Shown: in pieces, positions 26,145 through 35,015 of the stretch
How positions within the stretch are numbered: position 1 is the stretch's first letter
How the letters are laid out: each line of letters opens with the position of its first letter
Assembly: GCF_947498005.1 (NCBI RefSeq)
Contig: NZ_CANMIW010000003.1
Coordinates: 62,001 to 126,000, forward strand
Length of the DNA stretch: 64,000 nucleotides
Direction: 5' to 3'
Origin: an uncultured Winogradskyella sp.
Lineage (GTDB): Bacteria; Bacteroidota; Bacteroidia; Flavobacteriales; Flavobacteriaceae
The notes under the pieces: generated by a model
Told to the model about the DNA's origin: nothing
What the model saw: only the letters and a program-made list of their open reading frames with translations
Databases searched by the model: none
Translations under genes and position numbers: made by a program

Positions 26145-26201
26145 TGTTAGTCTCAGTCTTCAGTCTCAGTTAATATTATTTGACTACAAACTGAGACTGA
26201 A
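26145..26201. repeat. AGTCTCAGT direct and inverted repeat
   Basis: TTAGTCTCAGT and TTCAGTCTCAGT follow each other in direct orientation. A 13-bp arm TTCAGTCTCAGTT (26,159-26,171) pairs perfectly with AACTGAGACTGAA (26,189-26,201). The element fills the gap between two reverse-strand genes and begins 3 nt after the stop codon of the dioxygenase gene. It has no T-run. It resembles the small dispersed intergenic repeats of Flavobacteriaceae, though no second copy is seen in this window. Confidence 0.5.
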
Positions 26202-26203
26202 TA

Positions 26204-27154
26204 CTACTTCTTTATAAGTCCTAATTCAATTAAACGTTCATTTAAGAATTCACCAGCCGTAATATCTTCAAATTGTTTTGGATTCTCTTCATCAATACAA
26301 CTTTCTAAAACATCTAATTTCATCTCACTAATTGGATGCATAAAAAATGGCATAGAATATCGAGATGTTCCCCAAAGCTCTCTTGGTGGATTTATGACAC
26401 GATGTATTGTTGATTTTAATTTATTGTTAGAATGCCTAGATAACATATCACCAACATTTATCATTAATTCATCTGGCTCAGCAATAGCATCAATCCATTC
26501 ACCATCATGACGTTGCACCTGTAATCCACGTCCTTGAGCTCCCATTAATAAAGTAATTAAATTAATATCACCATGTGCTGCTGCTCTAACAGCATTTTTA
26601 GGCTCTTTGGTAATTGGAGGATAGTGTATTGGTCTTAAAATTGAATTACCATTATGAATATAATTATCGAAATAAGTTTCTTCTAAATTCAAATATAAAG
26701 CAAGTGCTCTTAATACGTATTTTGCTGTTTTTTCTAGCATTTGGTAAGTTTGTTTACCTACCGTATTAAACTCTGCTAGTTCATTTACTGTAACATTTTC
26801 AGGATATTCTTTACGTCGTTCCTCATCATCTTCAACATATTGACCAAAATGCCAAAACTCCTTTAGATCACCTTCTTTTTTACCTTTAGCACTTTCTTTA
26901 CCAAAAGATACGTAACCACGTTGACCACCAATACCAGGAATTTCATAACTTTCTTTAACCTCAATTGGTAGATTAAAAAAGTTCTTTACTTCGTCATATA
27001 AATTATCAACTAAGGTGTCATCTAAAAAATGGCCTTTTAAGGCAACGAAACCTATATCTTCATATGCTTTTCCTATTTCATCTATAAACTTTTGCTTACG
27101 TTTTGGATCTTCAGAAATGAAATCCTTTAAATCTACGCTAGGTATTCTATCCAT
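26204..27154 (-). CDS. Isopenicillin N synthase-family Fe(II)/2-oxoglutarate-type dioxygenase
   Basis: The 316-residue protein has a DIOX_N domain (IPSVDLKDFI, YEDIGFVALKGHFL) and a 2OG-Fe(II) oxygenase core. The iron ligands are in AAHGDINLIT (HxD) and STIHRV (distal His), and the cosubstrate-binding RYSMPFF (RxS) follows. Similar enzymes hydroxylate or cyclise small molecules. Nothing here implies beta-lactam synthesis. I start at the ATG at 27,154; the frame extends to a TTG at 27,196, but a -7 promoter element (TAACTTTG, minus strand 27,185-27,192) lies inside that extension. It is divergent from the 2-oxoacid dehydrogenase gene. Confidence 0.87.
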   Translation of the reverse strand: MDRIPSVDLKDFISEDPKRKQKFIDEIGKAYEDIGFVALKGHFLDDTLVDNLYDEVKNFFNLPIEVKESYEIPGIGGQRGYVSFGKESAKGKKEGDLKEFWHFGQYVEDDEERRKEYPENVTVNELAEFNTVGKQTYQMLEKTAKYVLRALALYLNLEETYFDNYIHNGNSILRPIHYPPITKEPKNAVRAAAHGDINLITLLMGAQGRGLQVQRHDGEWIDAIAEPDELMINVGDMLSRHSNNKLKSTIHRVINPPRELWGTSRYSMPFFMHPISEMKLDVLESCIDEENPKQFEDITAGEFLNERLIELGLIKK

Positions 27155-27184
27155 TGGATTAATATTTAAATTTTTGTCAATATA

Positions 27185-27192
27185 CAAAGTTA
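27185..27192 (-). promoter_or_regulatory. Candidate -7 promoter element of the dioxygenase gene (TAACTTTG)
   Basis: This is an exact TAnnTTTG on the minus strand, 31 nt before the ATG at 27,154. A -33 TTG is not obvious. Its position rules against the longer TTG-initiated reading of the gene. Confidence 0.4.
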
Positions 27193-27243
27193 ACAATAAT
27201 AGTGTAAAATTTTAGGTCGATTTTATTGACAATTTAAAGCCTA

Positions 27244-27277
27244 TTGTGGTTTATTGAATCTATTTTAATTACATTTG
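27244..27277 (+). promoter_or_regulatory. Candidate promoter of the fused E1 dehydrogenase gene
   Basis: TTG at 27,244-27,246 and TACATTTG at 27,270-27,277 match the Bacteroidota -33 and -7 consensus with a 23-bp spacer, at the long end of the accepted range. Transcription would start about 20 nt before the ATG at 27,302. Confidence 0.45.
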
Positions 27278-27301
27278 ATTCATTACTATCAATTACGATT
27301 T

Positions 27302-29302
27302 ATGCCAACAATCACTAAAAGTATCATCACCTACGACAAGAGAAATCTCAATACTGAAGCCTTATTAGAACTTTATTATAATATGCTTAAACCGCGTTTA
27401 ATAGAGGAGAAAATGCTCATTCTATTACGACAAGGAAAAGTGTCTAAATGGTTCTCTGGTATAGGACAAGAAGCAATTTCTGTTGGTGTAACTATGGCTC
27501 TAGAACAAGATGAATATATTCTGCCAATGCATAGAAATCTAGGTGTTTTTACAACTAGAAAAATTCCTTTACATCGTTTATTTTGTCAATGGCAAGGTAA
27601 AGCTAGTGGTTTTACAAAAGGTAGAGATCGCTCCTTTCATTTTGGAACACAAGACTATAACATTGTTGGAATGATATCGCATTTGGGACCTCAAATGGGA
27701 GTAGCAGATGGCATAGCCTTGGCTAATTTGTTGAAGAATAATGGTAAGATTACAGCTGTTTTTACTGGAGAAGGTGGGACGAGTGAAGGCGATTTTCATG
27801 AAGCTTTAAATGTAGCGTCTGTTTGGCAATTACCTGTTATATTTTGTATTGAGAATAATGGTTATGGATTGTCTACGCCAACCAACGAGCAATACCATTG
27901 CAGAAACTTAGCGGATAGAGGAAAAGGATACGGTATTGAATCGTTTATTTTGGATGGTAATAATGTAATAGAAACATATACTAAAGTTCAAAAATTAGCA
28001 GAAAGTATAAGAAAAAGACCAAGGCCAATTTTAATAGAATTTAAAACGTTTAGGAGAAGAGGACATGAAGAGGCTAGTGGTACCAAATATGTTCCTAAGG
28101 AGTTAATGGATGCTTGGGAAGCAAAAGATCCTATTGAGAATTTTAGAAGTTTTTTATACAGTAAAAAGATTTTAACACCGTCAATTGATGATGCTTACGT
28201 TGCTGAAATTAAAGCAGAAATTGATAGTGCTTTAGAATCTGCAAATGCGGAACCAGCTATTATACCTAATGAAAATACTGAGTTAAATGATGTTTTTAAA
28301 CATTATGATTATGAAAATTTTAAGCCGAATGATTCTGTCGAAGATTTAAGGTTTATCGATGCTATTTCGCAAGGGTTAAAGCAATCTATGGAGAGACATA
28401 ATGATCTGGTAATTATGGGTCAGGATATTGCGGAATATGGAGGTGTTTTTAAAATCACAGAAGGCTTTGTTGAAGCTTTTGGAAAAGACCGTGTTAGAAA
28501 CACACCAATTTGCGAATCTGCAATTGTAGAAACTGCTATGGGTTTATCTATATCAGGTATTAAATCTGTTGTTGAAATGCAATTTGCAGATTTTGTAACT
28601 TCTGGTTTTAATCCGGTTGTTAACTATCTAGCAAAATCTTATTATAGATGGCAACAAGAAGCGAACATTGTGCTTAGAATGCCATGTGGTGGAGGTGTTG
28701 CGGCAGGTCCTTTTCATTCTCAAACTAATGAAGCTTGGTTTACAAAAACACCTGGATTAAAAGTTGTGTATCCAGCTTTTCCGTATGATGCAAAAGGTTT
28801 GTTGGCTACAGCCATTAATGATCCTAATCCTGTATTGTTTTTTGAGCATAAAGCGTTGTACAGAAGTATAAGACAAAATGTGCCAACCGATTATTATACC
28901 ATTGAATTTGGAAAAGCAGCTATGCTATCATTAGGTAATGCTGTAACCATTATTACTTATGGTGCTGCTGCACATTGGGCGCTAGAAACTTTAGAAAATA
29001 ATCCAAACATTTCTGCAGATTTAATTGATCTAAGAACTCTACAACCCTTAGATAAGGAAACCATTTTAAACTCAGTAAAAAAGACAGGACGAGCAATTAT
29101 ATTGCAAGAAGATTCTTTGTTTGGCAGTATATCTAGTGATATATCTGCGCTGTTAATGGAAGAATGTTTTCAATATTTAGATGCTCCAGTAAAACGTGTA
29201 GCTAGTATGGAAACACCCATACCGTTTATTGGTCAATTAGAAGATCAATATATGGCTAAAGGAAAATTTGAAACGGCTTTATTAGAATTACTAGACTACT
29301 AA
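27302..29302 (+). CDS. 2-oxoacid dehydrogenase E1, fused alpha and beta subunits
   Basis: The 666-residue protein joins both thiamine-diphosphate-dependent E1 subunits of a branched-chain 2-oxoacid (2-oxoisovalerate) or related dehydrogenase. The alpha half (about 1-310) has SGIGQEAISVG, the ThDP/Mg motif GEGGTSEGDFHEALN...ENNGYGLSTP and RRGHEEASGTKY. The beta half has GQDIAEYGGVFKITEGF, ESAIVETAMGLSISG, PCGGGVAAGPFHSQ and LRTLQPLDKETI. The frame begins at a TTG (27,275), but that codon lies in a -7 promoter box, so the ATG at 27,302 is used. E2 and E3 genes are not nearby. The fused form is common in Bacteroidota. Confidence 0.92.
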   Translation: MPTITKSIITYDKRNLNTEALLELYYNMLKPRLIEEKMLILLRQGKVSKWFSGIGQEAISVGVTMALEQDEYILPMHRNLGVFTTRKIPLHRLFCQWQGKASGFTKGRDRSFHFGTQDYNIVGMISHLGPQMGVADGIALANLLKNNGKITAVFTGEGGTSEGDFHEALNVASVWQLPVIFCIENNGYGLSTPTNEQYHCRNLADRGKGYGIESFILDGNNVIETYTKVQKLAESIRKRPRPILIEFKTFRRRGHEEASGTKYVPKELMDAWEAKDPIENFRSFLYSKKILTPSIDDAYVAEIKAEIDSALESANAEPAIIPNENTELNDVFKHYDYENFKPNDSVEDLRFIDAISQGLKQSMERHNDLVIMGQDIAEYGGVFKITEGFVEAFGKDRVRNTPICESAIVETAMGLSISGIKSVVEMQFADFVTSGFNPVVNYLAKSYYRWQQEANIVLRMPCGGGVAAGPFHSQTNEAWFTKTPGLKVVYPAFPYDAKGLLATAINDPNPVLFFEHKALYRSIRQNVPTDYYTIEFGKAAMLSLGNAVTIITYGAAAHWALETLENNPNISADLIDLRTLQPLDKETILNSVKKTGRAIILQEDSLFGSISSDISALLMEECFQYLDAPVKRVASMETPIPFIGQLEDQYMAKGKFETALLELLDY

Positions 29303-29543
29303 GCGCACATTAGTATTAGTAGATAAAAAACCAATTTTGGTAGATAAATATTTTAGTTAGGTATAATATATTCTCGATAGACTCCCATGATTCATTATTT
29401 TTAGGCCCATATAAAAATATGCTCTTGTATATCATTTTATTCTATTAGATCAAAAAAATAAAATTCTTAAATCCGATTATTGTTAAATTTTAGAATAAAG
29501 TTTATAAAATGGTTAAATTTAGCATTTACAAAACACAACCCTT

Positions 29544-31862
29544 ATGAAAATAAAATTACTGTTACCCTTATTATTTGTTTCTATACTAGCTTTTGCTCAG
29601 CAAATACCAGATGATATCAAGCCACCAAGTTGGAAACTTAAAAATTTAAGTAGTTTAGAACCTTATAAACTACAATCTTTTGATCTTAAAAAACTTCAGA
29701 AAGAAGATAAAATAAACGATGAAAACAAATCAATTCCATGGCGTTTTGGACATCAATTGTATGTTGGTCATAATTTTAATAGTGTTGGTCAATGGACAAC
29801 ATTAGAGAATGGAGATAGAATTTGGAGAATGTCTTATACCTCTGAAAATGCACATTCATTAAACTTTATGTTTGATGTGTTTAACGTCCCAGAAGGAGCA
29901 AAGCTTTATGTTTACAATAGCGAGAAAACAGATTTATTAAGACCTTTCTCCCATTATAATAATAACGAAGAAAATGTTCTAGGTACTTGGTTAGTGGAAG
30001 GAGACCATGCTGTAATTGAATATTATCAGCCAGCAAATGTTTCAGGTAATGCCTCTATTGTTGTAGGTTCAGTTGTCCATGGTTATAGAACTGCGGAATC
30101 ATACCAAAAATCATTAGGTGATTCAGGTAATTGTAATCAAGATGTTGATTGTGATATTTCACCAGCATCTGATCCATATCAATTAGATACGAGGAAAGAA
30201 GAAGTTAAAAAAGCAGCTGGAATGCTGGTTACAGGTGGATCTGGTTTTTGTTCAGGTACGCTAGTAAATAACACCAATAATGACGGAACACCTTATTTTA
30301 TGACAGCTAACCACTGTAGTGGTGGAGAAGGTAGTTGGGCATTTAGGTTTAATTGGAGAAGTCCAAATCCGTCTTGTAGTACAACAGCAAGTAGCCCTAA
30401 TGGAACTTTTGACCAAACGGTTAGTGGTTCTGTTTTAAGAGCAAATAGTTCGCAATCAGATATGGAGTTAGTTGAAATTACAGATACAAGTTTTTTTAAT
30501 AATAACCCAGATGTTGTTTGGGCAGGTTGGAATAACTCAACATCTGTAACACCTAATGTAAATTTTGGTGTTCATCATCCTAGTGGAGATATTCAAAAAA
30601 CTTGTAGAGATGATGATGGTGCTACTAGAAATACAATTAGTTTTAATGGTAATGCAAACACTCAAATGTGGTATATCACAGAGTGGGAATTAGGAGTTAC
30701 TGAGCAGGGTTCTTCGGGATCTGGTTTATTTAATGAAAACGGAGAATTAATTGGTATGCTTTCTGGTGGTGCTGCTGCATGTAATGGCACATCTAACAAC
30801 GGTCAGTATGATTTTTATGGAAGATTTGGTGTTGCTTGGGATTATGGAACAACCTCTGCTACAAGGTTAAAAGATTGGTTAGATCCATCAAACTCAGGTG
30901 TGACATCTATTGGTCAATATCCTGCTTTACAAACCTATGATAACGATGCTACTGTAAGTGCAGGTTCTAATAACAGTGCAGAAATCTGTGGAGAAGACTT
31001 TTCACCTGAAATTACATTGACTAATCATGGAAATTTAAATTTAACGTCTGCTACTGTAGTGTATAACTTAGATTCAGAAACCAGTACGACAATAAATTGG
31101 ACAGGGAATTTAGCGAGTGGAGCTAGCGTAATTATAGCGACTCCTACATATTCAGATTTAGCTTCTGGTAGTCATTCATTTTCATTAAATGTTTCTAATC
31201 CTAATGCAACATCAGATGAAAACACATCTAATGATGCTTCAACTTTTAATTTTGATATTTCACCTTCTTACACGACCTCTACAGTAACGTTTAATATATT
31301 AACTGATAATTATGGTTACGAAACTACATGGAGTTTAGAAGATAGCTCTGGTTCAATAGTGAGTAGTGGGCCAACTTTTAGTTATGCAAATAATTCAACA
31401 AATCAAGAAGTAATTACTTTACCAACACTCAATGCATGTTACACCTTCACTATTTTTGATTCTTATGGTGACGGTATATGCTGTAGTAACTTTACTGGAA
31501 ATGGCTCTTATTCCTTAGAAGATGAAAATTCAGCGGTAATTCTTTCAGGTGGAGATTTTGCTTCTTCAGAGTCTGTGACCTTTAACGCTAAAGAATTGTT
31601 AAGTATTAATGACTTTGATTTAAGTAATGCAATAAAAGTATATCCAAATCCTATTAATAATTTGATAAATATTGAGTTAACTAACTTAAATTCAGAAGTT
31701 AAATATTCAATTTTTAATACCTTAGGACAAGAAATAATAAATGGTAACTTAGAATCTAATGTTGTAAATCAAGTTAATGTTTCAGCTTATCAAAGTGGTG
31801 TATATTTTGTGAAGTTAACTTCAGGAACGAATACATTAACTAAAAAGTTAATTAAGAACTAA
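29544..31862 (+). CDS. Secreted trypsin-like serine protease with T9SS type A sorting domain
   Basis: The 772-residue precursor has a signal peptide (residues 1-19) and a propeptide/beta-sandwich region to about 215. A lysyl-endopeptidase-like S1 protease domain follows, with catalytic His in YFMTANHCSGG (His257), Asp in SQSDMELVEI (Asp306) and Ser in EQGSSGSGLF (about Ser391). After it come a CARDB-like beta domain (about 475-570), a second beta-sandwich with the Bacteroidota motif FTIFDSYGDGICC, and a C-terminal T9SS type A sorting signal (IKVYPNPINNLINIEL ... GVYFVKLTSG ... KKLIKN). It is exported through the outer membrane by type IX secretion. A strong terminator follows. Confidence 0.92.
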   Translation: MKIKLLLPLLFVSILAFAQQIPDDIKPPSWKLKNLSSLEPYKLQSFDLKKLQKEDKINDENKSIPWRFGHQLYVGHNFNSVGQWTTLENGDRIWRMSYTSENAHSLNFMFDVFNVPEGAKLYVYNSEKTDLLRPFSHYNNNEENVLGTWLVEGDHAVIEYYQPANVSGNASIVVGSVVHGYRTAESYQKSLGDSGNCNQDVDCDISPASDPYQLDTRKEEVKKAAGMLVTGGSGFCSGTLVNNTNNDGTPYFMTANHCSGGEGSWAFRFNWRSPNPSCSTTASSPNGTFDQTVSGSVLRANSSQSDMELVEITDTSFFNNNPDVVWAGWNNSTSVTPNVNFGVHHPSGDIQKTCRDDDGATRNTISFNGNANTQMWYITEWELGVTEQGSSGSGLFNENGELIGMLSGGAAACNGTSNNGQYDFYGRFGVAWDYGTTSATRLKDWLDPSNSGVTSIGQYPALQTYDNDATVSAGSNNSAEICGEDFSPEITLTNHGNLNLTSATVVYNLDSETSTTINWTGNLASGASVIIATPTYSDLASGSHSFSLNVSNPNATSDENTSNDASTFNFDISPSYTTSTVTFNILTDNYGYETTWSLEDSSGSIVSSGPTFSYANNSTNQEVITLPTLNACYTFTIFDSYGDGICCSNFTGNGSYSLEDENSAVILSGGDFASSESVTFNAKELLSINDFDLSNAIKVYPNPINNLINIELTNLNSEVKYSIFNTLGQEIINGNLESNVVNQVNVSAYQSGVYFVKLTSGTNTLTKKLIKN

Positions 31863-31883
31863 AGCTTAGTTCATTAAAATTGA

Positions 31884-31920
31884 AAAGTCAGTTTCTTTAA
31901 TTAGAAACTGACTTTTTTTT
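31884..31920. terminator. Terminator of the protease gene (bidirectional form)
   Basis: AAGTCAGTTTCT and AGAAACTGACTT form a perfect stem around TTAATT, followed by eight T residues on the plus strand. The minus strand also ends in a T-rich stretch, so it could equally end a reverse transcript from the micro-ORF locus beyond it. Confidence 0.92.
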
Positions 31921-31950
31921 GGTTTAATGTTTTATAATGATGTCTTTAGA

Positions 31951-32022
31951 TTAGACTTTTTTGGTTTTCAAGTCATCATCTAAACTATTAGATGTATTGA
32001 CAATTTTTGATAATGCTTTCAT
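31951..32022 (-). CDS. Candidate 23-residue micro-ORF (downstream of the microsatellite)
   Basis: I read an ATG frame coding for MKALSKIVNTSNSLDDDLKT followed by KKV and a stop. The (TCAA)9 run ends four bases before the ATG, and the leader ATCAAAATT-ATG resembles that of the neighbouring micro-ORF. No family is recognised. The length alone is not significant. Support comes from the tandem arrangement, the similar leaders and the shared downstream terminator. Confidence 0.25.
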   Translation of the reverse strand: MKALSKIVNTSNSLDDDLKTKKV

Positions 32023-32023
32023 A

Positions 32024-32063
<40 letters not shown>

Positions 32064-32072
32064 GACTAATAA

Positions 32073-32159
32073 TTATCTGTAACGTCTTTTGCTGTTCCAA
32101 GAATAACTTTTTGATTCTGTTGATGTACTAGATAATTGGTTGCTGTTTAAAGTTCTCAT
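32073..32159 (-). CDS. Candidate 28-residue micro-ORF (upstream of the microsatellite)
   Basis: An ATG frame at 32,159 codes for a Ser/Thr/Asn-rich peptide that starts MRTLNSNQLSSTSTESK and ends SYSWNSKRRYR. It is basic at its C-terminus and contains one Trp. The leader AATCAAAATATT-ATG is A-rich, as expected for a Bacteroidota translation start. It lies upstream of, and on the same strand as, the 23-residue frame. No family is recognised, and no peptide-modifying or exporting gene is adjacent. Confidence 0.3.
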   Translation of the reverse strand: MRTLNSNQLSSTSTESKSYSWNSKRRYR

Positions 32160-32278
32160 AATATTTTGATTTTAATTGGTTATACTAGATAGACGACGGA
32201 TTTGATAAAATGTTACAGTACTATGCAATACAATGTAGTATTTTAACAAATTTTAACAATTTTAAGTATCTTTATAAT

Positions 32279-32695
32279 ATGAAACGCTATTCTATAATTA
32301 CCTTTTTTTCATTTGTGTTGTGCTATGCATGCTTGGGAAGAGAGGAGGATCAATGTGAGACAAAGAATATTGAAGTTATAGCAACTGCATATAATTCGTT
32401 GGCTTATCAAACGAGTTCTAATCCTTCAATTACTGCTTTTGGAGATAGTTTAAAACCTGGTTTAAGATATATTGCTGTTTCAAGAGATTTATTAGATTCT
32501 GGCTTAGTGCATAATACAAGGGTAAAGATTCAGGGTTTTGATAGTTTATATACTGTTAAAGATAAAATGAATAGGCGTTGGAGAAAACGAATAGACATTT
32601 ATATGGGAAATGATGTTGGTAAAGCAAAAAAATGGGGCAAGAAAAAAGTAAGAATCCAATACTGTTTGACAGTAAAGGATTCAATTACTAATTAG
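32279..32695 (+). CDS. 3D (Asp-Asp-Asp) domain-containing protein
   Basis: The 138-residue protein has an N-terminal signal or anchor (MKRYSIITFFSFVLCYACLG; Cys at the end could be lipidated) and a double-psi beta-barrel 3D domain. The segments IEVIATAYNSLAYQT, RYIAVSRDLL, TRVKIQGFDSLYTVKDKM and KRIDIYMG match the conserved acidic positions of this domain, which is found in MltA-like lytic enzymes and in resuscitation-promoting proteins. It is probably exported and may act on peptidoglycan; activity is inferred. The frame is open 23 codons further upstream, but the signal sequence sets the start at 32,279. It is convergent with exbD, with one base between them. Confidence 0.8.
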   Translation: MKRYSIITFFSFVLCYACLGREEDQCETKNIEVIATAYNSLAYQTSSNPSITAFGDSLKPGLRYIAVSRDLLDSGLVHNTRVKIQGFDSLYTVKDKMNRRWRKRIDIYMGNDVGKAKKWGKKKVRIQYCLTVKDSITN

Positions 32696-32696
32696 A

Positions 32697-33254
32697 TTAT
32701 TTTACCATAACCTCAGAAACAATAAATGGATACGCCTCTTGTACTAACTTTAATTCAGACTTTGTTAAATCTTCCGGTAATTTATTAAACGTTTGTTGAG
32801 CGTAGCGCGCCCTCAATTTATAATAGGCTTTTGTAATTTCATCTTGTACTGCTAAAAAATTATCATATTTAGTTAATGACGCATGGCTCAATGAGATTAC
32901 TGCTTTTTTAGGATGATCAGAAGATTCCGCATCTTTAGAACCTACACAATAATCACATGTACTTAAACCATTATTATCTAAAAAGGCTTCAACTTTTGGT
33001 TTAATTTCATGGAGTGTCACGATAGTGCCATCAATCATTATTTCTTGATTGTCATTTACACCTATGCGCAAAAGGTTTCGTTCTGCAATATCGGCAACAC
33101 AGTTACCAGTTTCGCAAATTTTAGGTAATTGCCGTAATATTCCCTTGTCGGCAGAAATTGTGGTAGTCACTAAAAAGAAAATTAATAGTAAAAAGGCAAT
33201 GTCTGCCATAGATCCTGCATTGACCGTTGCAGAATGTCTTCTAAATGATTTCAT
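32697..33254 (-). CDS. ExbD-family biopolymer transport protein (orphan)
   Basis: The 185-residue inner-membrane protein has one transmembrane helix with the proton-conducting Asp: AGSMADIAFLLLIFFLVTT (Asp18). The periplasmic part is longer than that of E. coli ExbD (141) and carries four cysteines in two pairs (Cys47/Cys52 and Cys100/Cys103). ExbD works with ExbB to power TonB-dependent transport or related force-generating machines. No exbB or tonB is adjacent, so its motor partner must be elsewhere. Bacteroidota often carry several exbD copies, some used by alternative motor complexes. Confidence 0.9.
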   Translation of the reverse strand: MKSFRRHSATVNAGSMADIAFLLLIFFLVTTTISADKGILRQLPKICETGNCVADIAERNLLRIGVNDNQEIMIDGTIVTLHEIKPKVEAFLDNNGLSTCDYCVGSKDAESSDHPKKAVISLSHASLTKYDNFLAVQDEITKAYYKLRARYAQQTFNKLPEDLTKSELKLVQEAYPFIVSEVMVK

Positions 33255-33303
33255 AATATAAAGATTTAAATGTTAATTCTTTAACATTCACAACAACAGT
33301 ACC

Positions 33304-33327
33304 AATCTTGTTAAATCTTGTTAACAA
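33304..33327. repeat. Tandem decamer AATCTTGTTA and palindrome TTGTTAACAA
   Basis: AATCTTGTTA occurs twice in direct tandem at 33,304-33,323, and the second copy runs into the 10-bp palindrome TTGTTAACAA (33,318-33,327). The element lies between the divergent exbD and helicase genes and may be an operator. Confidence 0.35.
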
Positions 33328-33354
33328 TTCACAATAAAAACCCTTACAATGTGC

Positions 33355-33362
33355 TATTTTTG
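33355..33362 (+). promoter_or_regulatory. Candidate -7 element of the helicase gene (TATTTTTG)
   Basis: This is an exact TAnnTTTG, 29 nt before the ATG at 33,392. I see no TTG at -33 distance. Confidence 0.35.
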
Positions 33363-33391
33363 CGAAATTAAACATTTGCTAAATATAATTT

Positions 33392-34906
33392 ATGTCGTCA
33401 GAAATTGAAATAATAAAAAAAAATGCAACTGAGAAAAGTCTTTATGATTACCAGATAAAAGACCTTAATCGCATTTTTGATGTTATGCAAAATGAGTCTA
33501 CAGATTTTAATCTGCTTTATCAGTTACCAACTGGTGGAGGAAAGACTGTTATTTTTTCTGAAATAGTTAGACGATACGTAGAGCAGCATAAAAAAAAGGT
33601 CGTAATCCTAACCCATAGAATTGAGTTGTGCAAGCAAACATCTAATGTATTATCTGGTTTTAATGTAGATAACAAAGTTATTAATAGTAAAGTTAAAACA
33701 CTACCAGATCAGGACGAGTATCAGTGTTTTGTTGCCATGGTTGAAACCTTAAATAACCGATTGTCTGAAAATGATTTTGAATTAAAAAATATAGGTTTAG
33801 TAATTATTGATGAAGCCCACTATAATTCATTTAGAAAACTATTTAAATTCTTTGAAAATTGCTTTATTCTTGGTGTTACGGCTACGCCTTTAAGTAGTAA
33901 TATAAAACTACCGATGAAGGATAATTATCAAAAGCTAATTGTTGGTGATGATATCTCTACATTGATTAAAAACGGATTTTTGGCCAATGCTGAAGTTTAT
34001 AGTTATGATGTTGGACTTACGACGTTAAAAATTGGTATAAATGGTGATTATACTGTAAAATCTTCGGAAGCGCTTTACACCAATAGTTTAATGCAAACCA
34101 AACTGTTATCTGCTTATGAGGAAATGGCAAAGGGTAAAAAAACTTTAATATTTAATAACGGAATTTATACCTCTAAAGAAGTTTATTACACATTTAAAAA
34201 GGCTGGTTACAACGTACAACACCTAGATAATACAGCAAGTAAGCAAGAACGAAAAGAAATTTTAAAATGGTTTAAGCATACACCTGATGCTGTTTTATCT
34301 TCGGTAAGTATATTAACGACAGGGTTTGATGAACCATCAGTGGAATCAATAATTCTAAATAGAGCTACGAGATCATTAACCTTGTATTTTCAAATGATAG
34401 GAAGAGGAAGTAGAATTTATAAAGACCGAAAGACGTTTCAAGTTATCGACTTAGGAAATAATGAAGCACGTTTTGGCCCTTGGAACCAACCAGTTGATTG
34501 GCAACATATTTTTAAATTTCCCGATCTTTATCTTGAAAATATTGTTGATGATGAATTATTAGAGCGCGATTTTGTATATACCATGCCAGACGTGTTAAAA
34601 GTTAAGTTCAAGAAATCATTTACATTAAATTTTGATGTAAAAGCAGAATATAAAGATGTCGTAAATTCAGGCAAAAAATCATTTACAGTTATAGAGCGTT
34701 CTATTGCTCAACATTCTCAGATTTGTATAGATAACAGTGAAGATGTTTATGATGCTAGAGAGTTAATAAAAGATCTTCAAGATGAAATCGCATTTAGGGT
34801 AAAACAATATTGTTATTGTATTATGAATAGTACTCAAAATTATAAAGATTGGCTTTTTGAAGAATATAATAGGCGTCTCAGAATTAGTTTTAATGGGAAG
34901 TTTTAA
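33392..34906 (+). CDS. DEAD/DEAH-box superfamily 2 helicase
   Basis: The 504-residue helicase has a Q-like segment (LYDYQIKDLNRIFDVM), Walker A LPTGGGKT (Lys51), motif II IIDEAH (140-143), motif III GVTATP, and in the second RecA domain LTTGFDEPSV and motif VI QMIGRGSRIY. The layout is that of the SSL2/RadD-like helicase group. A C-terminal region of about 130 residues without known motifs follows. It is likely involved in DNA repair or RNA metabolism; the substrate is not evident. There are no restriction or defence genes adjacent, so I do not assign it to a defence system. Confidence 0.88.
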   Translation: MSSEIEIIKKNATEKSLYDYQIKDLNRIFDVMQNESTDFNLLYQLPTGGGKTVIFSEIVRRYVEQHKKKVVILTHRIELCKQTSNVLSGFNVDNKVINSKVKTLPDQDEYQCFVAMVETLNNRLSENDFELKNIGLVIIDEAHYNSFRKLFKFFENCFILGVTATPLSSNIKLPMKDNYQKLIVGDDISTLIKNGFLANAEVYSYDVGLTTLKIGINGDYTVKSSEALYTNSLMQTKLLSAYEEMAKGKKTLIFNNGIYTSKEVYYTFKKAGYNVQHLDNTASKQERKEILKWFKHTPDAVLSSVSILTTGFDEPSVESIILNRATRSLTLYFQMIGRGSRIYKDRKTFQVIDLGNNEARFGPWNQPVDWQHIFKFPDLYLENIVDDELLERDFVYTMPDVLKVKFKKSFTLNFDVKAEYKDVVNSGKKSFTVIERSIAQHSQICIDNSEDVYDARELIKDLQDEIAFRVKQYCYCIMNSTQNYKDWLFEEYNRRLRISFNGKF

Positions 34907-35015
34907 CTTTTTTTTGTTATTATTTCTATTATTATATACTTAATTTGAATATATTGTTAGTCAGGTATGGTTTTTGATTAATATCAAACAGTAAATAAAA
35001 ATCAATTTTTTCATT

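Noticed and set aside
26204..27154. Beta-lactam biosynthesis based on isopenicillin N synthase similarity
   Set aside because: The family is broad, and no nonribosomal peptide synthetase or other biosynthetic gene is nearby.
27275..27301. TTG start of the fused E1 dehydrogenase gene
   Set aside because: The TTG is part of the TACATTTG -7 promoter box, so it should not be in the mRNA.
33392..34906. Helicase as part of a restriction or defence system
   Set aside because: Neighbours are exbD and a secreted protein of unknown function; no methylase, nuclease or other defence gene is present.
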